The notes beneath the pieces are model-generated. The model did not search any database. It saw only the letters and a program-made list of their open reading frames with translations, and was not told the origin of the DNA. Of a DNA stretch of 33,704 nt, positions 25,856 to 33,704 are shown one piece after another; within the stretch, counting starts at the first letter, position 1; every line of letters begins with the position of its first letter. The DNA comes from Micromonospora noduli (GTDB taxonomy: Bacteria; Actinomycetota; Actinomycetes; Mycobacteriales; Micromonosporaceae). The stretch spans positions 1 to 33,704 of the forward strand of contig NZ_PYAK01000063.1 of NCBI RefSeq assembly GCF_003264365.1. The letters run 5' to 3'. The translations under genes were made by a program, and so were the position numbers.

Positions 25856-28800
25856 TCAAACTTCTCCTCGAAAGTTGACTGTAATGCCGTCCAGAACAGC
25901 TGTTGCTCACGAAGGCGAATGCCATCCGTGATCGCTCGCTCTCGTGGCGTCAAGGCTCGGCCATCCTCCTCGGCAAGGGCCTCCACGTCACGTCGGACCT
26001 CATAAAGCACATGCTCCCAGACCGCTACGGCGTCAAGCGCAGCCAGGTGGAGACGGAATTCGGCTAGGTGACCGTTCCGCATCCGCAGCACAATTTGCAC
26101 GTCCCGATAACCACTGCTCATTGGTGACACAAACCGATCTTCACAGCTCACGACGACGATGCCGGGGTACTCGTTGACCCGCTCAAGGGCGGCGTAGAGG
26201 TCGTCGAGGTTGCGGAACTCGACCTTCGCGGCGGCCAGGTCGAGCAGCTTGGACGCATCGCCCTGGTGTTTGGCCACCTTGTCCTCAGCTCGACGACGAT
26301 CCTTGGGCTGAGGACGCCAGCCGGGCTCACCGACGCGGAGGTCACCGACATGGGCTAGGGACACTGCCAGCTGATTCAGATCGACCTGCGCCTCTATCGC
26401 CGCTGAGTAGAGACCGTCGAGGTAGCGCTTCCGGTAGCCAGCGTCGTCGCGTCGGGCCTCGTCGAACCCTGCCTGCGCCACCGGCCCTCGGCGCACCTGA
26501 ATACTTGCGCTGATCGTCAACTGCTCGCCGGTGAGGGGTGTCGGCTCTGGTTCGGGCACTTGCCGGCGGTCCGAATCCTGCCGCGTCGCCTCCTGCTGGG
26601 CGACGTCGTCCAGCACCTCGGCGAGGACGTCGATGGCCTGTTGATGGCTGGCCAGGTGATGCAGGGTAAGCGGGCGGGCCGTCAGCGACTTCGCGAGTTC
26701 AGGCGTGGACTGGATCATCCGCGCCAGGGCCGGATGCTGCACCAACTGCCGCACCAGCCGCTCGGCCAGGTCCGGCTCGTGCGGGGGCGGCTCTCGCCGG
26801 GCGCTGTCGAGCATGTCCCGGACCCGGTCGTCGGCGAACAGTCGCACGAGGTCACGTGCCGACGCTTCGTCCAGGTCCGGCACCAGCCGACGAAGGGTGG
26901 GCGGGTCGACCGCCGTCGCGAACTCAACGGGAGTCACCCCTGCGGCGAAGATGTCGTCCACGCTGCTGGCCAACAGAACGGCACGGGAAGGACCGCCACC
27001 CGGTGTGGGCTGGTCGGGATCGGCGCTCGCTGGAACGTTGGCGTCGGCATCGGGGGCCGAGCCCGGGCCGTCGAGGAGCAGGTACATCCGGTTGATGTAC
27101 GGGTCGCCGTGGCCGCCGTCGTCGTGCGTCGGCGGGTGATCCGGCAGGTCGGGACGTTCGCTGAACCGGCCCCGGGGTAGTCCGCCGAGCGGCATCGGTC
27201 GGCCGTCTCCGCTCAGCACCAACGCGTCGATGCCGACCACGTCGGGGTAGAGCGGCCGGTCCCGGACCACGCCGTTCTGGGGGTCCACGTAGAGCACAGT
27301 GCCGTTCTGGTTGAGCGCCACCCAGGCGTGCGAACCACCGTGCGCCCACTCGGTGACCAGGAACGAGTAGCTGCCGTGGCCGCCCAGCAACAGTTGGTCG
27401 TGCAGGTTGCGGTAGCCCCGGTCGGCGGCCTGCCGCGCCTGCGTGGAGTCCGTACGTTGACCGGACGCCGGGGCGAGGAGTTGCTGGAAGCGCCCGCCGG
27501 TCACGTCCTCCACCCGACCTGGGCCGCCTGCCTCGCCACGGATGGGGCGCCGGATGTCACCGTCGAGGTAGCCGTCGAAGGTTCGGGGCGCCGACACGCG
27601 GGGGCGCCCGTGCACCCACGTCTCGAACAGGGACAGCGTGCAGTCCAGGCAGTTGATGCCCCGGGTGGCGTCGGCCGCGGGACCGCCGTCGTTGAGCAGC
27701 CCGAACCAGCCGCCGTGGCGCGGGTCTGCGGTGCGGGTGACGGTGCCGTCTGGATCGCGGGGCATCTGTCGTTCGACGTCGACCTGGTGCAGGGCGAGCG
27801 GTGGCCGGAGCCCTCCGGGCTGCCCGTACGGCCGGGAGTCGTCGATCGGCGGCGGATCGTCGTCGCCGGTGAGCCTGGACGGGCCGGCAGTCTCCACCGC
27901 GCCGAGCGCGAGAGCACCCACGTCCCGGTTGGCGTGCTCGAATGTGGCGCTGATGTCCACGACCGGCGGGGCCGTGGTGCCGACCAGCACCGCGTCTGCC
28001 AGGTCACGCCATTCGGCGTACGCGCGAGCTTCCTCGTTCGCGACGCGCTGCCAGCCGTCGGCCCACTGCCGGTTGCCGGCCTGGTGCAGTTGTCGGGCGT
28101 AGGTGGCGTACTCGACGGCTCGGCGATCGTGCTCCACGGCACGGGTGCGTAGTCGGGCGGCCTCGGCCTGCCGGCGGTTGTTCTCGAACCCGATCCGCAG
28201 CGACTCGTAGTGGTCCTGGTAGCGCCGCCGCTCGGCGGCTTCCGCCGCTGCGGCCCACTGCGCCGCGTACGCGTCGTTGGTTTCGGGCTCACGCACCGAC
28301 GGGGCACCGAACGCGGCCACGTCGACGGGGATCGACGCCCTTCCCCGGGCCGGATGATCGGGCGCTCGCACCGGTGCGGGCGTCTCCCGGGTCGGGACAC
28401 GCGACGGCACGGCGAACCGACCCACCGCCGGTGGGGTGGAGGCGACCGGCAGCGGCCCGTTGGTGGTGGTCGAGACGCCGAAGGTGATCGGTGCCGACGG
28501 GCCGGGGGTGATCGTCGGTGTGGAGGGGCCGGTCGCCGGAGACCAGGCGGTCGGTCCGGAGGTGGTGGGGTGCGGCGAGCTGCCGGGGTGGGCCGGCGGC
28601 ACACCGGTGGCAGCCGGCCCGCCGCCTGATTCGAGGGTGCCGGCCACCGGCACGGACGCCGACGAAAGCCTCGGATCAGCACCCACCGCTGACCGACTCG
28701 GATCAGCCACCGCCGAGGTGGCCGGATCGGCAGCCGAAGCCGACGCGACCGGATCGGCACCCAACTCCGACGCGACCGGGCCGGCACCCACGGCCGACGT

Positions 28801-30273
28801 GGCCGGCTCGGTGGTCACCGCCGAGAGCACGGGGTCGGCCGTGACCGGGTGCGGGACGGCCGCTCTGTCGCCGAACGACCCACGCTCCTCAGAGGCGCCT
28901 ACCGAACGGTCCACCACGTCCACGTCGGACAGCACGCCAACCGGCATCGGTGACGACGTGTGCGCGTCGGGCGCGACCGGGGACGCCGGCCCCGCTCCCC
29001 GTGACTGGTCGGCAGCCTGTGACGTCGTCGCAGCCAACTGGTTCGACGGCGTGGTGGCAACACCCTCCGTCGCCTGCACCGGAATGCCGGCAGTCGTCAC
29101 CAGACCACCCGAAGCCACACCACCGGCAGCCCCCGCAGAAGAAGCCCCCACCGCGGCCGAGGCCACCGTTGAGGGAGACGCTCCCACAGAGGCCGCATCC
29201 CCCGCGACAGGCAGCACAGTCGGGAGGGAGGGGCCCGTGAACGATGCTCCGGCGAGGGCGTTGGCCTGCGCGTCGAGCCGGGCGCGTAGCGCGTGGTCGG
29301 TCTGCCCGGTCGCCGAACCGGTGGCCCCGGACGCGGCGGCGCGCGCCACGTCCTCCATCGAGGTCAGGCCCTGACCGGTGGCCAGGCTCGCCGCGCTGTC
29401 GGCGAGCACCTCGCCGGTCATCTCCCGCCCCAGGTGCTCCCCGACTTTCGCCGCTCGCCCGGTCGCGTGCCGGCCCAGGCCGGCCAGCGGCGCCACCGCC
29501 CCGCCGGCCAGCCCGCCGACCGCCGAAGCACCGAGATCGGTCAGGTCCAGGCCGTGTGCCCGCCCGGTGGAGTTCTGGTACGCCTGGGTGGCCAGGGTGA
29601 CCCCGGCCTCCTCGGTGGCCTCCTCCAGCCCTCCCCGGGCGGCCCGCTTGGCGAGCCCGCGCGCACCACCTTGGGCGACCTCCTTGGCGGCCCGCTCGCC
29701 GGCCTCCTTGAGCCCGTGCTTGAGGGACTTGCTGGCCAGTTGGCCCATCAGCCGCTTGAAGATCTGTTGAACCAGCAGCCGCGTCGCGGTGATGGCCGCA
29801 CCGGCGGCCGGGGTTGCCGCACCGGCGGTCAACACCGCCGCCACCGCCACTGTGAGAAGTTCGATGACCAGGATGCCCAGCTCGATCCAGACTTCGAGCT
29901 TGGCGCCCTCGATGTCGCAACCGCACTCCTCGACCAGTCGGCCCAGGTCGGCCGTGACCGCGAGCAGCACGGGCAGCGGGGCGTCGGCGCCCTCGGCGAT
30001 CCCCCGCCAGGCCGCCTCGAACGCCGCGTCGACAGCCCCGACACCGCCGTACCCGTTGTGCACCTCGACGGCGGCCGCGGCGGCGTCGGCGTGCGGCTCG
30101 GCGAGCACGGAGGCGACCGCGTACCACTGGTCGGCGACGTTCCAGACGGCCCGCTCGTTGCCCTCCGGCCATTGCACGCCGACCACCCAGTCGAGGGCCT
30201 CGTAGATCCAACCGGGCACGTCCCACGGCGCGTAGTCCAGGGGGTGCGGGATGGGGCTCGGCAGCACGCTCAT
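25852..30273 (-). CDS. Type VII-type polymorphic toxin, Tox-PL plus RelA/SpoT-like tip
   Basis: This 1473-residue protein reads in order as follows. An N-terminal CpnT/WXG100-like domain (about 5-135; YAPWDVPGWIYEALDWV) is followed by hydrophobic and amphipathic helices to ~340. A Ser/Thr/Pro/Ala linker runs to ~650, then an Arg/Glu-rich coiled coil (~675-790). A papain-fold Tox-PL domain (~855-1040) has a likely triad Cys875 (INCLDC), His982 (SHAWVALNQNG) and Asp997 (LYVDPQNG). A helical linker leads to a RelA/SpoT-like domain (~1260-1425; LLDLAAAKVEFRNLDDLYAAL, SGYRDVQIVLRMRNGHLAEF) and a helical tail. The canonical Glu-x-Gln is Glu1405-Phe-Arg here. Export by an ESX-like system and antibacterial action are inferred. 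Confidence 0.75.
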   Translation of the reverse strand: MSVLPSPIPHPLDYAPWDVPGWIYEALDWVVGVQWPEGNERAVWNVADQWYAVASVLAEPHADAAAAAVEVHNGYGGVGAVDAAFEAAWRGIAEGADAPLPVLLAVTADLGRLVEECGCDIEGAKLEVWIELGILVIELLTVAVAAVLTAGAATPAAGAAITATRLLVQQIFKRLMGQLASKSLKHGLKEAGERAAKEVAQGGARGLAKRAARGGLEEATEEAGVTLATQAYQNSTGRAHGLDLTDLGASAVGGLAGGAVAPLAGLGRHATGRAAKVGEHLGREMTGEVLADSAASLATGQGLTSMEDVARAAASGATGSATGQTDHALRARLDAQANALAGASFTGPSLPTVLPVAGDAASVGASPSTVASAAVGASSAGAAGGVASGGLVTTAGIPVQATEGVATTPSNQLAATTSQAADQSRGAGPASPVAPDAHTSSPMPVGVLSDVDVVDRSVGASEERGSFGDRAAVPHPVTADPVLSAVTTEPATSAVGAGPVASELGADPVASASAADPATSAVADPSRSAVGADPRLSSASVPVAGTLESGGGPAATGVPPAHPGSSPHPTTSGPTAWSPATGPSTPTITPGPSAPITFGVSTTTNGPLPVASTPPAVGRFAVPSRVPTRETPAPVRAPDHPARGRASIPVDVAAFGAPSVREPETNDAYAAQWAAAAEAAERRRYQDHYESLRIGFENNRRQAEAARLRTRAVEHDRRAVEYATYARQLHQAGNRQWADGWQRVANEEARAYAEWRDLADAVLVGTTAPPVVDISATFEHANRDVGALALGAVETAGPSRLTGDDDPPPIDDSRPYGQPGGLRPPLALHQVDVERQMPRDPDGTVTRTADPRHGGWFGLLNDGGPAADATRGINCLDCTLSLFETWVHGRPRVSAPRTFDGYLDGDIRRPIRGEAGGPGRVEDVTGGRFQQLLAPASGQRTDSTQARQAADRGYRNLHDQLLLGGHGSYSFLVTEWAHGGSHAWVALNQNGTVLYVDPQNGVVRDRPLYPDVVGIDALVLSGDGRPMPLGGLPRGRFSERPDLPDHPPTHDDGGHGDPYINRMYLLLDGPGSAPDADANVPASADPDQPTPGGGPSRAVLLASSVDDIFAAGVTPVEFATAVDPPTLRRLVPDLDEASARDLVRLFADDRVRDMLDSARREPPPHEPDLAERLVRQLVQHPALARMIQSTPELAKSLTARPLTLHHLASHQQAIDVLAEVLDDVAQQEATRQDSDRRQVPEPEPTPLTGEQLTISASIQVRRGPVAQAGFDEARRDDAGYRKRYLDGLYSAAIEAQVDLNQLAVSLAHVGDLRVGEPGWRPQPKDRRRAEDKVAKHQGDASKLLDLAAAKVEFRNLDDLYAALERVNEYPGIVVVSCEDRFVSPMSSGYRDVQIVLRMRNGHLAEFRLHLAALDAVAVWEHVLYEVRRDVEALAEEDGRALTPRERAITDGIRLREQQLFWTALQSTFEEKFE

Positions 30274-30288
30274 CGGAATCGTCGGCCG

Positions 30289-30621
30289 TCAGCGCCGGTC
30301 GGCGGCCCGACCGACCCGGGCGGCGCTGGCACCGTCGGTCTGCACGCTCGCGTCGACCGCCTCGACCACGTCGCTGCCCAGTTCGGTGAGCCGGTGCCCG
30401 ACGCCGGCCCAGGCCCGCAGCACTGTCTGCTCGAACCCGCGGTAGTTGCGCTCGAAGGCGGCGCCGATGTCGTCGCGACCCCAGGGCCGGGCACCGCTGG
30501 CGGCCTCGATCGCGCCCCCCTCCGCCGCACGACGGGCCGTCACCGCCTCGCCGGCGAGCGCCAGGTCGGCGCCGCCCCGGCGGGCCCGGGACGGATCAAG
30601 CCAGAGCTGCCCGTCGGTCAC
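30289..30621 (-). CDS. Small WXG100-like / type VII target protein
   Basis: The 110-residue protein is mostly helical, with a central WGRDDIGAAFERNYRGFEQTV turn resembling the WxG hairpin of type VII secretion substrates. It starts at GTG 30621, overlapping the YbaB-like stop as GTGA, and ends 15 bp before the toxin gene. Such small proteins often pair with or escort the large toxin to the ESX machinery. The assignment is by fold pattern and context, and it is not certain which subfamily it belongs to. Confidence 0.6.
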   Translation of the reverse strand: MTDGQLWLDPSRARRGGADLALAGEAVTARRAAEGGAIEAASGARPWGRDDIGAAFERNYRGFEQTVLRAWAGVGHRLTELGSDVVEAVDASVQTDGASAARVGRAADRR

Positions 30622-31040
30622 GGCTTCGCCTCACCTTTGCCGAGTACGGCGTCGGCCCGACCGAGCAGCGTGGAGTAATCACCGGTCTTGAGGAAGTCCG
30701 TCGCCCCGGAGCCGGCCGGCATGCTCTCGGCGACGAGGTCGCGAGTGGCGTCGGCGGCGGCGGTCGCGGCGGCCCGGATCGTTTCGGTGACCTTTCGGCC
30801 GAGCACGTCAGCGTCGCGGTCCCGGTAGATGGCCGGCGTCAGCTCGACCTCGATCAACTGGCCCTGCGCACCCACTGTCGCCGTCACCTGCCCGTCGGCC
30901 GACCGGCGGGTCACCCGCAGCGCGGCGAGTCGCGTCTGAAGGGTGTCCAAACCGGATCTGAGCTGCTGGTATTGCCCATAAACGTCGTCGAATCGGGCCC
31001 GTAGCTCGCGATTGACGCCCCGGTCCGCCTGTTCGTCCAC
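30618..31040 (-). CDS. YbaB/EbfC family protein
   Basis: The 140-residue protein has an N-terminal coiled coil (FDDVYGQYQQLRSGLDTLQTRL), then the YbaB-like core SADGQVTATVGAQGQLIEVEL and helix VTETIRAAATAAADATRDLVAE. YbaB/EbfC proteins are dimeric nucleoid binders. Versions next to WXG100 genes in actinobacteria may instead serve type VII loci. The GTG at 31040 is chosen because GGAGG lies 6 nt upstream; the long open frame beyond is antisense to the divergent gene. It is the first gene of the toxin operon. Confidence 0.78.
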   Translation of the reverse strand: MDEQADRGVNRELRARFDDVYGQYQQLRSGLDTLQTRLAALRVTRRSADGQVTATVGAQGQLIEVELTPAIYRDRDADVLGRKVTETIRAAATAAADATRDLVAESMPAGSGATDFLKTGDYSTLLGRADAVLGKGEAKP

Positions 31041-31118
31041 CGCCGCCCTCCCGTCACCGTCGGTAGAGCGAAACAATACCGGCCGCCATCGATCCGTGTA
31101 GTCCGGTAGTTTCAATGT

Positions 31119-32360
31119 GTGATCGACCGTCAACAGGCCGAGCAGCTCGCGGCCACCTGGGCCCGCCGTGACTCGCAGCGTCTCGGCCACGAGTGCACCG
31201 CGATGGTCGACGAGTTCGACCTGGGGTGGGTCATCACGTCCGTCGTGCCCACCGAGGTGCGCACGGTGCCGGGTGACCTGCCGACGACAGTCATCGACAA
31301 GCAGACAGGCACGGTCACCACCTGGCCCCGGGTGCCGAGCACTGTGGTGGCGGAGCTGTACCGGCGTAGCCAGCCCGCGGGGCCGACAGCTCCCCGCACT
31401 CTCGACCCGTCGAGCCTGCTGGTCCGGGAAATCCATCGGGGTGCCACCCCGAACACCGCCGCGCACCTGACCATCGACGGACGGATCTGGACGGCCCAGG
31501 GCACGAAGGCCGACGTGCCACTCAACCATCACCCGCTGGTCCGCGACTATCTCGACCAGTTGCCGCCCGGCGAGCTGGTTCGCGGCGGGGAGGCGCACGC
31601 CGAGCTGATCGTGGTCTCCGACGTCCTGCACGAGTACGACCACCGCCGCGCCGCCGAAGGCATCGCGCCGATGGGGCGGGCCGAGGCAGCGGCGTTGCTG
31701 GAGGGCGCCCGCTTCGAGATCTTCCGAATCCGTGAGCCGGGCGATCCCGCTGGTGGGCCCGCCGAGCGGCCCTGCGACTCGTGCATCGCCTTCCTGGTAC
31801 GGGCGAACGTCCTGCCGGAGTCGGCTCGCGCCTACACCGAGACCTGGAACGCGCCGGAGGCGCCCGACCCCGATCCTGGGCGGTTCCCGGCGGAGGTCGC
31901 GAACGCGCTGGTCGCGGCCGGTTGGCGGCCACACATCGGGGATCAGATCATGGCGGCCGCCGCCGTACGGGACGTCACGTCGGTGCCGGGGCGCAACCAT
32001 CGGCACGAGGTCTTTCCTGCCGCCGTGGAGGCACTCACCGCGTTCCCCAGCCTGGTCGGTGCGCGGCGCGGCCGGGGCGAACAGGTGTGGATCTCCCGTT
32101 TCGACATCCGCCCGCACACCATCGCGCACACCGCCGACACCCTCGCGGACTTCGGCGCGGTGCTCGGCGTACGCCTCTTTCCGATCGGCACCGAGCAGCA
32201 GGACAGCATCCTGGCGGTGGACGAGCGTGGCCGGGTCTTCGCGCTCGACCAGGCCGGCGAGTGGTTCCTCGGCGACACCATCGACGCCGCGTTGACCACA
32301 CTGCTGCTCGGCCGCGCGCCCGCCCGGGTCCGCGACGACGGCACCTGGCAGGCCGACTAG
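31119..32360 (+). CDS. Imm35/YrhB - YwqJ-type deaminase - SUKH-3 fusion protein
   Basis: This 413-residue protein has three parts. Residues 1-85 (RQQAEQLAATWARR, MVDEFDLGWVITS, TTVIDKQTGTVTTWP) match the Imm35/YrhB type. Residues ~95-240 match the YwqJ deaminase, with zinc-site residues His160 and Glu162 (HAE) and Cys219/Cys222 (PCDSC). Residues ~255-405 match SUKH-3 (FPAEVANALVAAGW, PHTIAHTADTLADFGAVLG, LDQAGEWFLGDTIDAALTTLL). Deaminase residues are intact, so it could act on nucleotides or nucleic acid, flanked by two immunity folds. GTG start; a TAGTTT -10-like box at 31107-31112 suggests a leaderless message. It is divergent from the toxin operon. Confidence 0.78.
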   Translation: MIDRQQAEQLAATWARRDSQRLGHECTAMVDEFDLGWVITSVVPTEVRTVPGDLPTTVIDKQTGTVTTWPRVPSTVVAELYRRSQPAGPTAPRTLDPSSLLVREIHRGATPNTAAHLTIDGRIWTAQGTKADVPLNHHPLVRDYLDQLPPGELVRGGEAHAELIVVSDVLHEYDHRRAAEGIAPMGRAEAAALLEGARFEIFRIREPGDPAGGPAERPCDSCIAFLVRANVLPESARAYTETWNAPEAPDPDPGRFPAEVANALVAAGWRPHIGDQIMAAAAVRDVTSVPGRNHRHEVFPAAVEALTAFPSLVGARRGRGEQVWISRFDIRPHTIAHTADTLADFGAVLGVRLFPIGTEQQDSILAVDERGRVFALDQAGEWFLGDTIDAALTTLLLGRAPARVRDDGTWQAD

Positions 32361-32378
32361 GGCGGCGGTGTTGCCGGC

Positions 32379-33704
32379 CTAGAGCGTGAGGCCGGTGAGC
32401 ACCATGACCCGGGGCTCGGTGTAGTCGTCCATCGCGCTGCGCAGACCCTCCCGGCCGACGCCGCTGCCCTTCACCCCGCCGTAGGGCATCTGGTCGGCGC
32501 GGTACGACGGCACGTCGCCGACGATCACCCCGCCCACCTCCAGCGCGCGGGCGGCGGCGAAGGCCACGTCCAGGCGTCGGGTGAAGACGCCGGCCTGCAA
32601 GCCGTACGCCGAGTCGTTGACAGCTGTGAACGCGGCCTGGTCGTCGGCGACCGGGGCGACCACCAGCACCGGCCCGAACACCTCCTCGGCCACGACCTTG
32701 GCGTTCGCCGGCACGCCGGTGAGCACGGTCGGGGGGTAGGTCGCGCCGTCGCGGAGGCCGCCCACCTCGACGGTGCCGCCTGCGGCGACGGCCTCGGCCA
32801 CCCACGTCTCGACCCGGCGGGCCGCGTCCTCGGACACCATCGGCCCGACGTCGGTCAGCTCGGACTCGGGGTCGCCGGTCCGCAGCCCCCGCACCGCCGC
32901 CACCAGCCGGGGCAGGAAGTCGGCGTACCGGGCGTGGTGCACGTACACCCGCTGGACGGCGATGCACGACTGGCCGGCCTGGTAGTTGGCGAACGTCGCG
33001 ATGCGCTGTGCGGCGAAGTCCAGGTCCTCGTCGGTGGTCCAGTCCGCGCAGAGCACCACGGCGGCGTTGCCGCCCAACTCCAGCGTCACGTGCTTCTCCG
33101 GCGCGGCGCGGCGGATGGCCGCGCCGACCGGCCCGGAGCCGGTGAACGACACCACCGGTAGTCGGGGGTCGGTGACCAGTTCGGCGGCGCGGTCGTTGGG
33201 CAGCGGCAGCACCGAGAACATCCCGGCCGGGAGGTCGGTCTCGGCCAGCAGTTCGCCGAGCAGCAGCGCGGTCAGCGGCGTCGCTGGCGCGGGCTTGACG
33301 ATGATGGGCGCGCCGACGGCGATGGCCGGGGCCACCTTGTGGGCGACAAGGTTGAGCGGAAAGTTGAACGGCGTGATGCCCAGCACCGGCCCGCGCGGCA
33401 CCCTGCGGACCAGGGCGATCCGCCCGCCGGCGGCCGGGTCGGTGTCCAGTCGTTGCAACTCGCCGGAGAAGCGGCGGGCCTCCTCGGCGGCCCAACGGAA
33501 GGTCGACACCGCACGCCCGACCTCGGCGCGGGCCCACTTGAGCGGCTTGCCGTTCTCCGCGGTGATCAGGGCGGCGATCTCGCCCGCGCGCTCTGCGAGC
33601 CGCCGGGACACGTGGTCGAGGGCCGCCGCGCGGGCGTGCGCGGGCAGGGCCGCGGCCTGCGCGGCCACCCCGGCCGCCGCGGCGACGGCGGCGTCGACCT
33701 GGGC
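32379..33704 (-). CDS. Aldehyde dehydrogenase family protein, 5' end missing
   Basis: The frame runs off the window end, leaving 441 codons. This NAD(P)-dependent enzyme oxidises an unidentified aldehyde. It shows GITPFNFPLNLVAHKVAPA (oxyanion Asn), FTGSGPVG (cofactor loop), VTLELGGN (general base Glu), NYQAGQSCIAVQRVYV (nucleophile Cys in QSC) and EEVFGPVLVV. The missing N-terminus is probably 20-40 residues. An in-frame GTG at 33668 exists, but the protein reads through it in good family sequence. It converges on the fusion gene with only 18 bp between stops and no clear hairpin. Confidence 0.93.
   Translation of the reverse strand, partial: AQVDAAVAAAAGVAAQAAALPAHARAAALDHVSRRLAERAGEIAALITAENGKPLKWARAEVGRAVSTFRWAAEEARRFSGELQRLDTDPAAGGRIALVRRVPRGPVLGITPFNFPLNLVAHKVAPAIAVGAPIIVKPAPATPLTALLLGELLAETDLPAGMFSVLPLPNDRAAELVTDPRLPVVSFTGSGPVGAAIRRAAPEKHVTLELGGNAAVVLCADWTTDEDLDFAAQRIATFANYQAGQSCIAVQRVYVHHARYADFLPRLVAAVRGLRTGDPESELTDVGPMVSEDAARRVETWVAEAVAAGGTVEVGGLRDGATYPPTVLTGVPANAKVVAEEVFGPVLVVAPVADDQAAFTAVNDSAYGLQAGVFTRRLDVAFAAARALEVGGVIVGDVPSYRADQMPYGGVKGSGVGREGLRSAMDDYTEPRVMVLTGLTL

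Noticed and set aside
31041..32129. Upstream extension of the YbaB-like frame to 503 codons
   Set aside because: The extension is antisense to the Imm35-deaminase-SUKH-3 gene, and a GGAGG site supports the GTG at 31040.

Overview
The window comes from a very GC-rich actinobacterium. Gene order points to the Micromonosporaceae (Micromonospora/Salinispora type): an Rv3235-like gene, secA, hpf, comF, lpqB, mtrB, mtrA, ahcY, manA, an Rv3256c-like SIS gene and a phosphomannomutase run in nearly the order I know from Mycobacterium tuberculosis Rv3235-Rv3257c. GTG starts and GTGA/ATGA overlaps are common. The genus is inferred from synteny and style, not from a database search.

Layout. 1-303: tandem repeats (three 21-bp units, then six 8-bp units), an 81-bp palindromic REP-like element and a likely promoter. 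304-6406: the Rv3235-like gene, convergent secA, and two overlapping genes that together encode four GNAT acetyltransferase domains, closed by a perfect 19-bp inverted repeat. 6426-12288 (minus): hpf, then mtrA-mtrB-lpqB-comF, an envelope-sensing operon with overlapping or near-touching genes. 12421-15785 (minus): efeU-efeO-efeB, a ferrous-iron importer and DyP peroxidase cassette with two DtxR/IdeR-like boxes at its 5' end, sitting where M. tuberculosis has tmk. 16202-23048 (minus): ahcY, then pmm, a Trm112-like gene, an SIS isomerase-like gene, a CDF metal transporter and manA, probably making mannose-1-P/GDP-mannose precursors. 23118-25351 (minus): a secreted Pro-rich membrane protein of unknown role, endonuclease V (nfi) and a small membrane protein. 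A second REP copy lies exactly at the junction of these last two and supplies the stop codon of one and the start and N-terminus of the other.

25415-32360 is the accessory region and the most interesting part. A minus-strand operon encodes a YbaB/EbfC-like protein, a small WXG100-like protein, a 1473-residue polymorphic toxin-like protein, and a 146-residue candidate immunity protein overlapping it by ATGA. The large protein has a CpnT/WXG100-like N-terminus, a long low-complexity linker, a papain-fold Tox-PL domain with apparent Cys/His/Asp triad, and a divergent RelA/SpoT-like C-terminal domain. The last ~45 residues of the toxin and residues 87-131 of the small protein align without gaps at about 40% identity, which is unusual for a toxin and its neighbour. 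Divergently transcribed from the same 78-bp gap is a three-part fusion that looks like Imm35/YrhB, YwqJ-type deaminase and SUKH-3. Together these form a type VII-linked conflict island. GC content falls at the toxin tip and the immunity candidate, as expected for an exchanged tip module.

32379-33704 is a 5'-truncated aldehyde dehydrogenase running off the window. No rRNA, tRNA, CRISPR array, integrase or transposase was seen.
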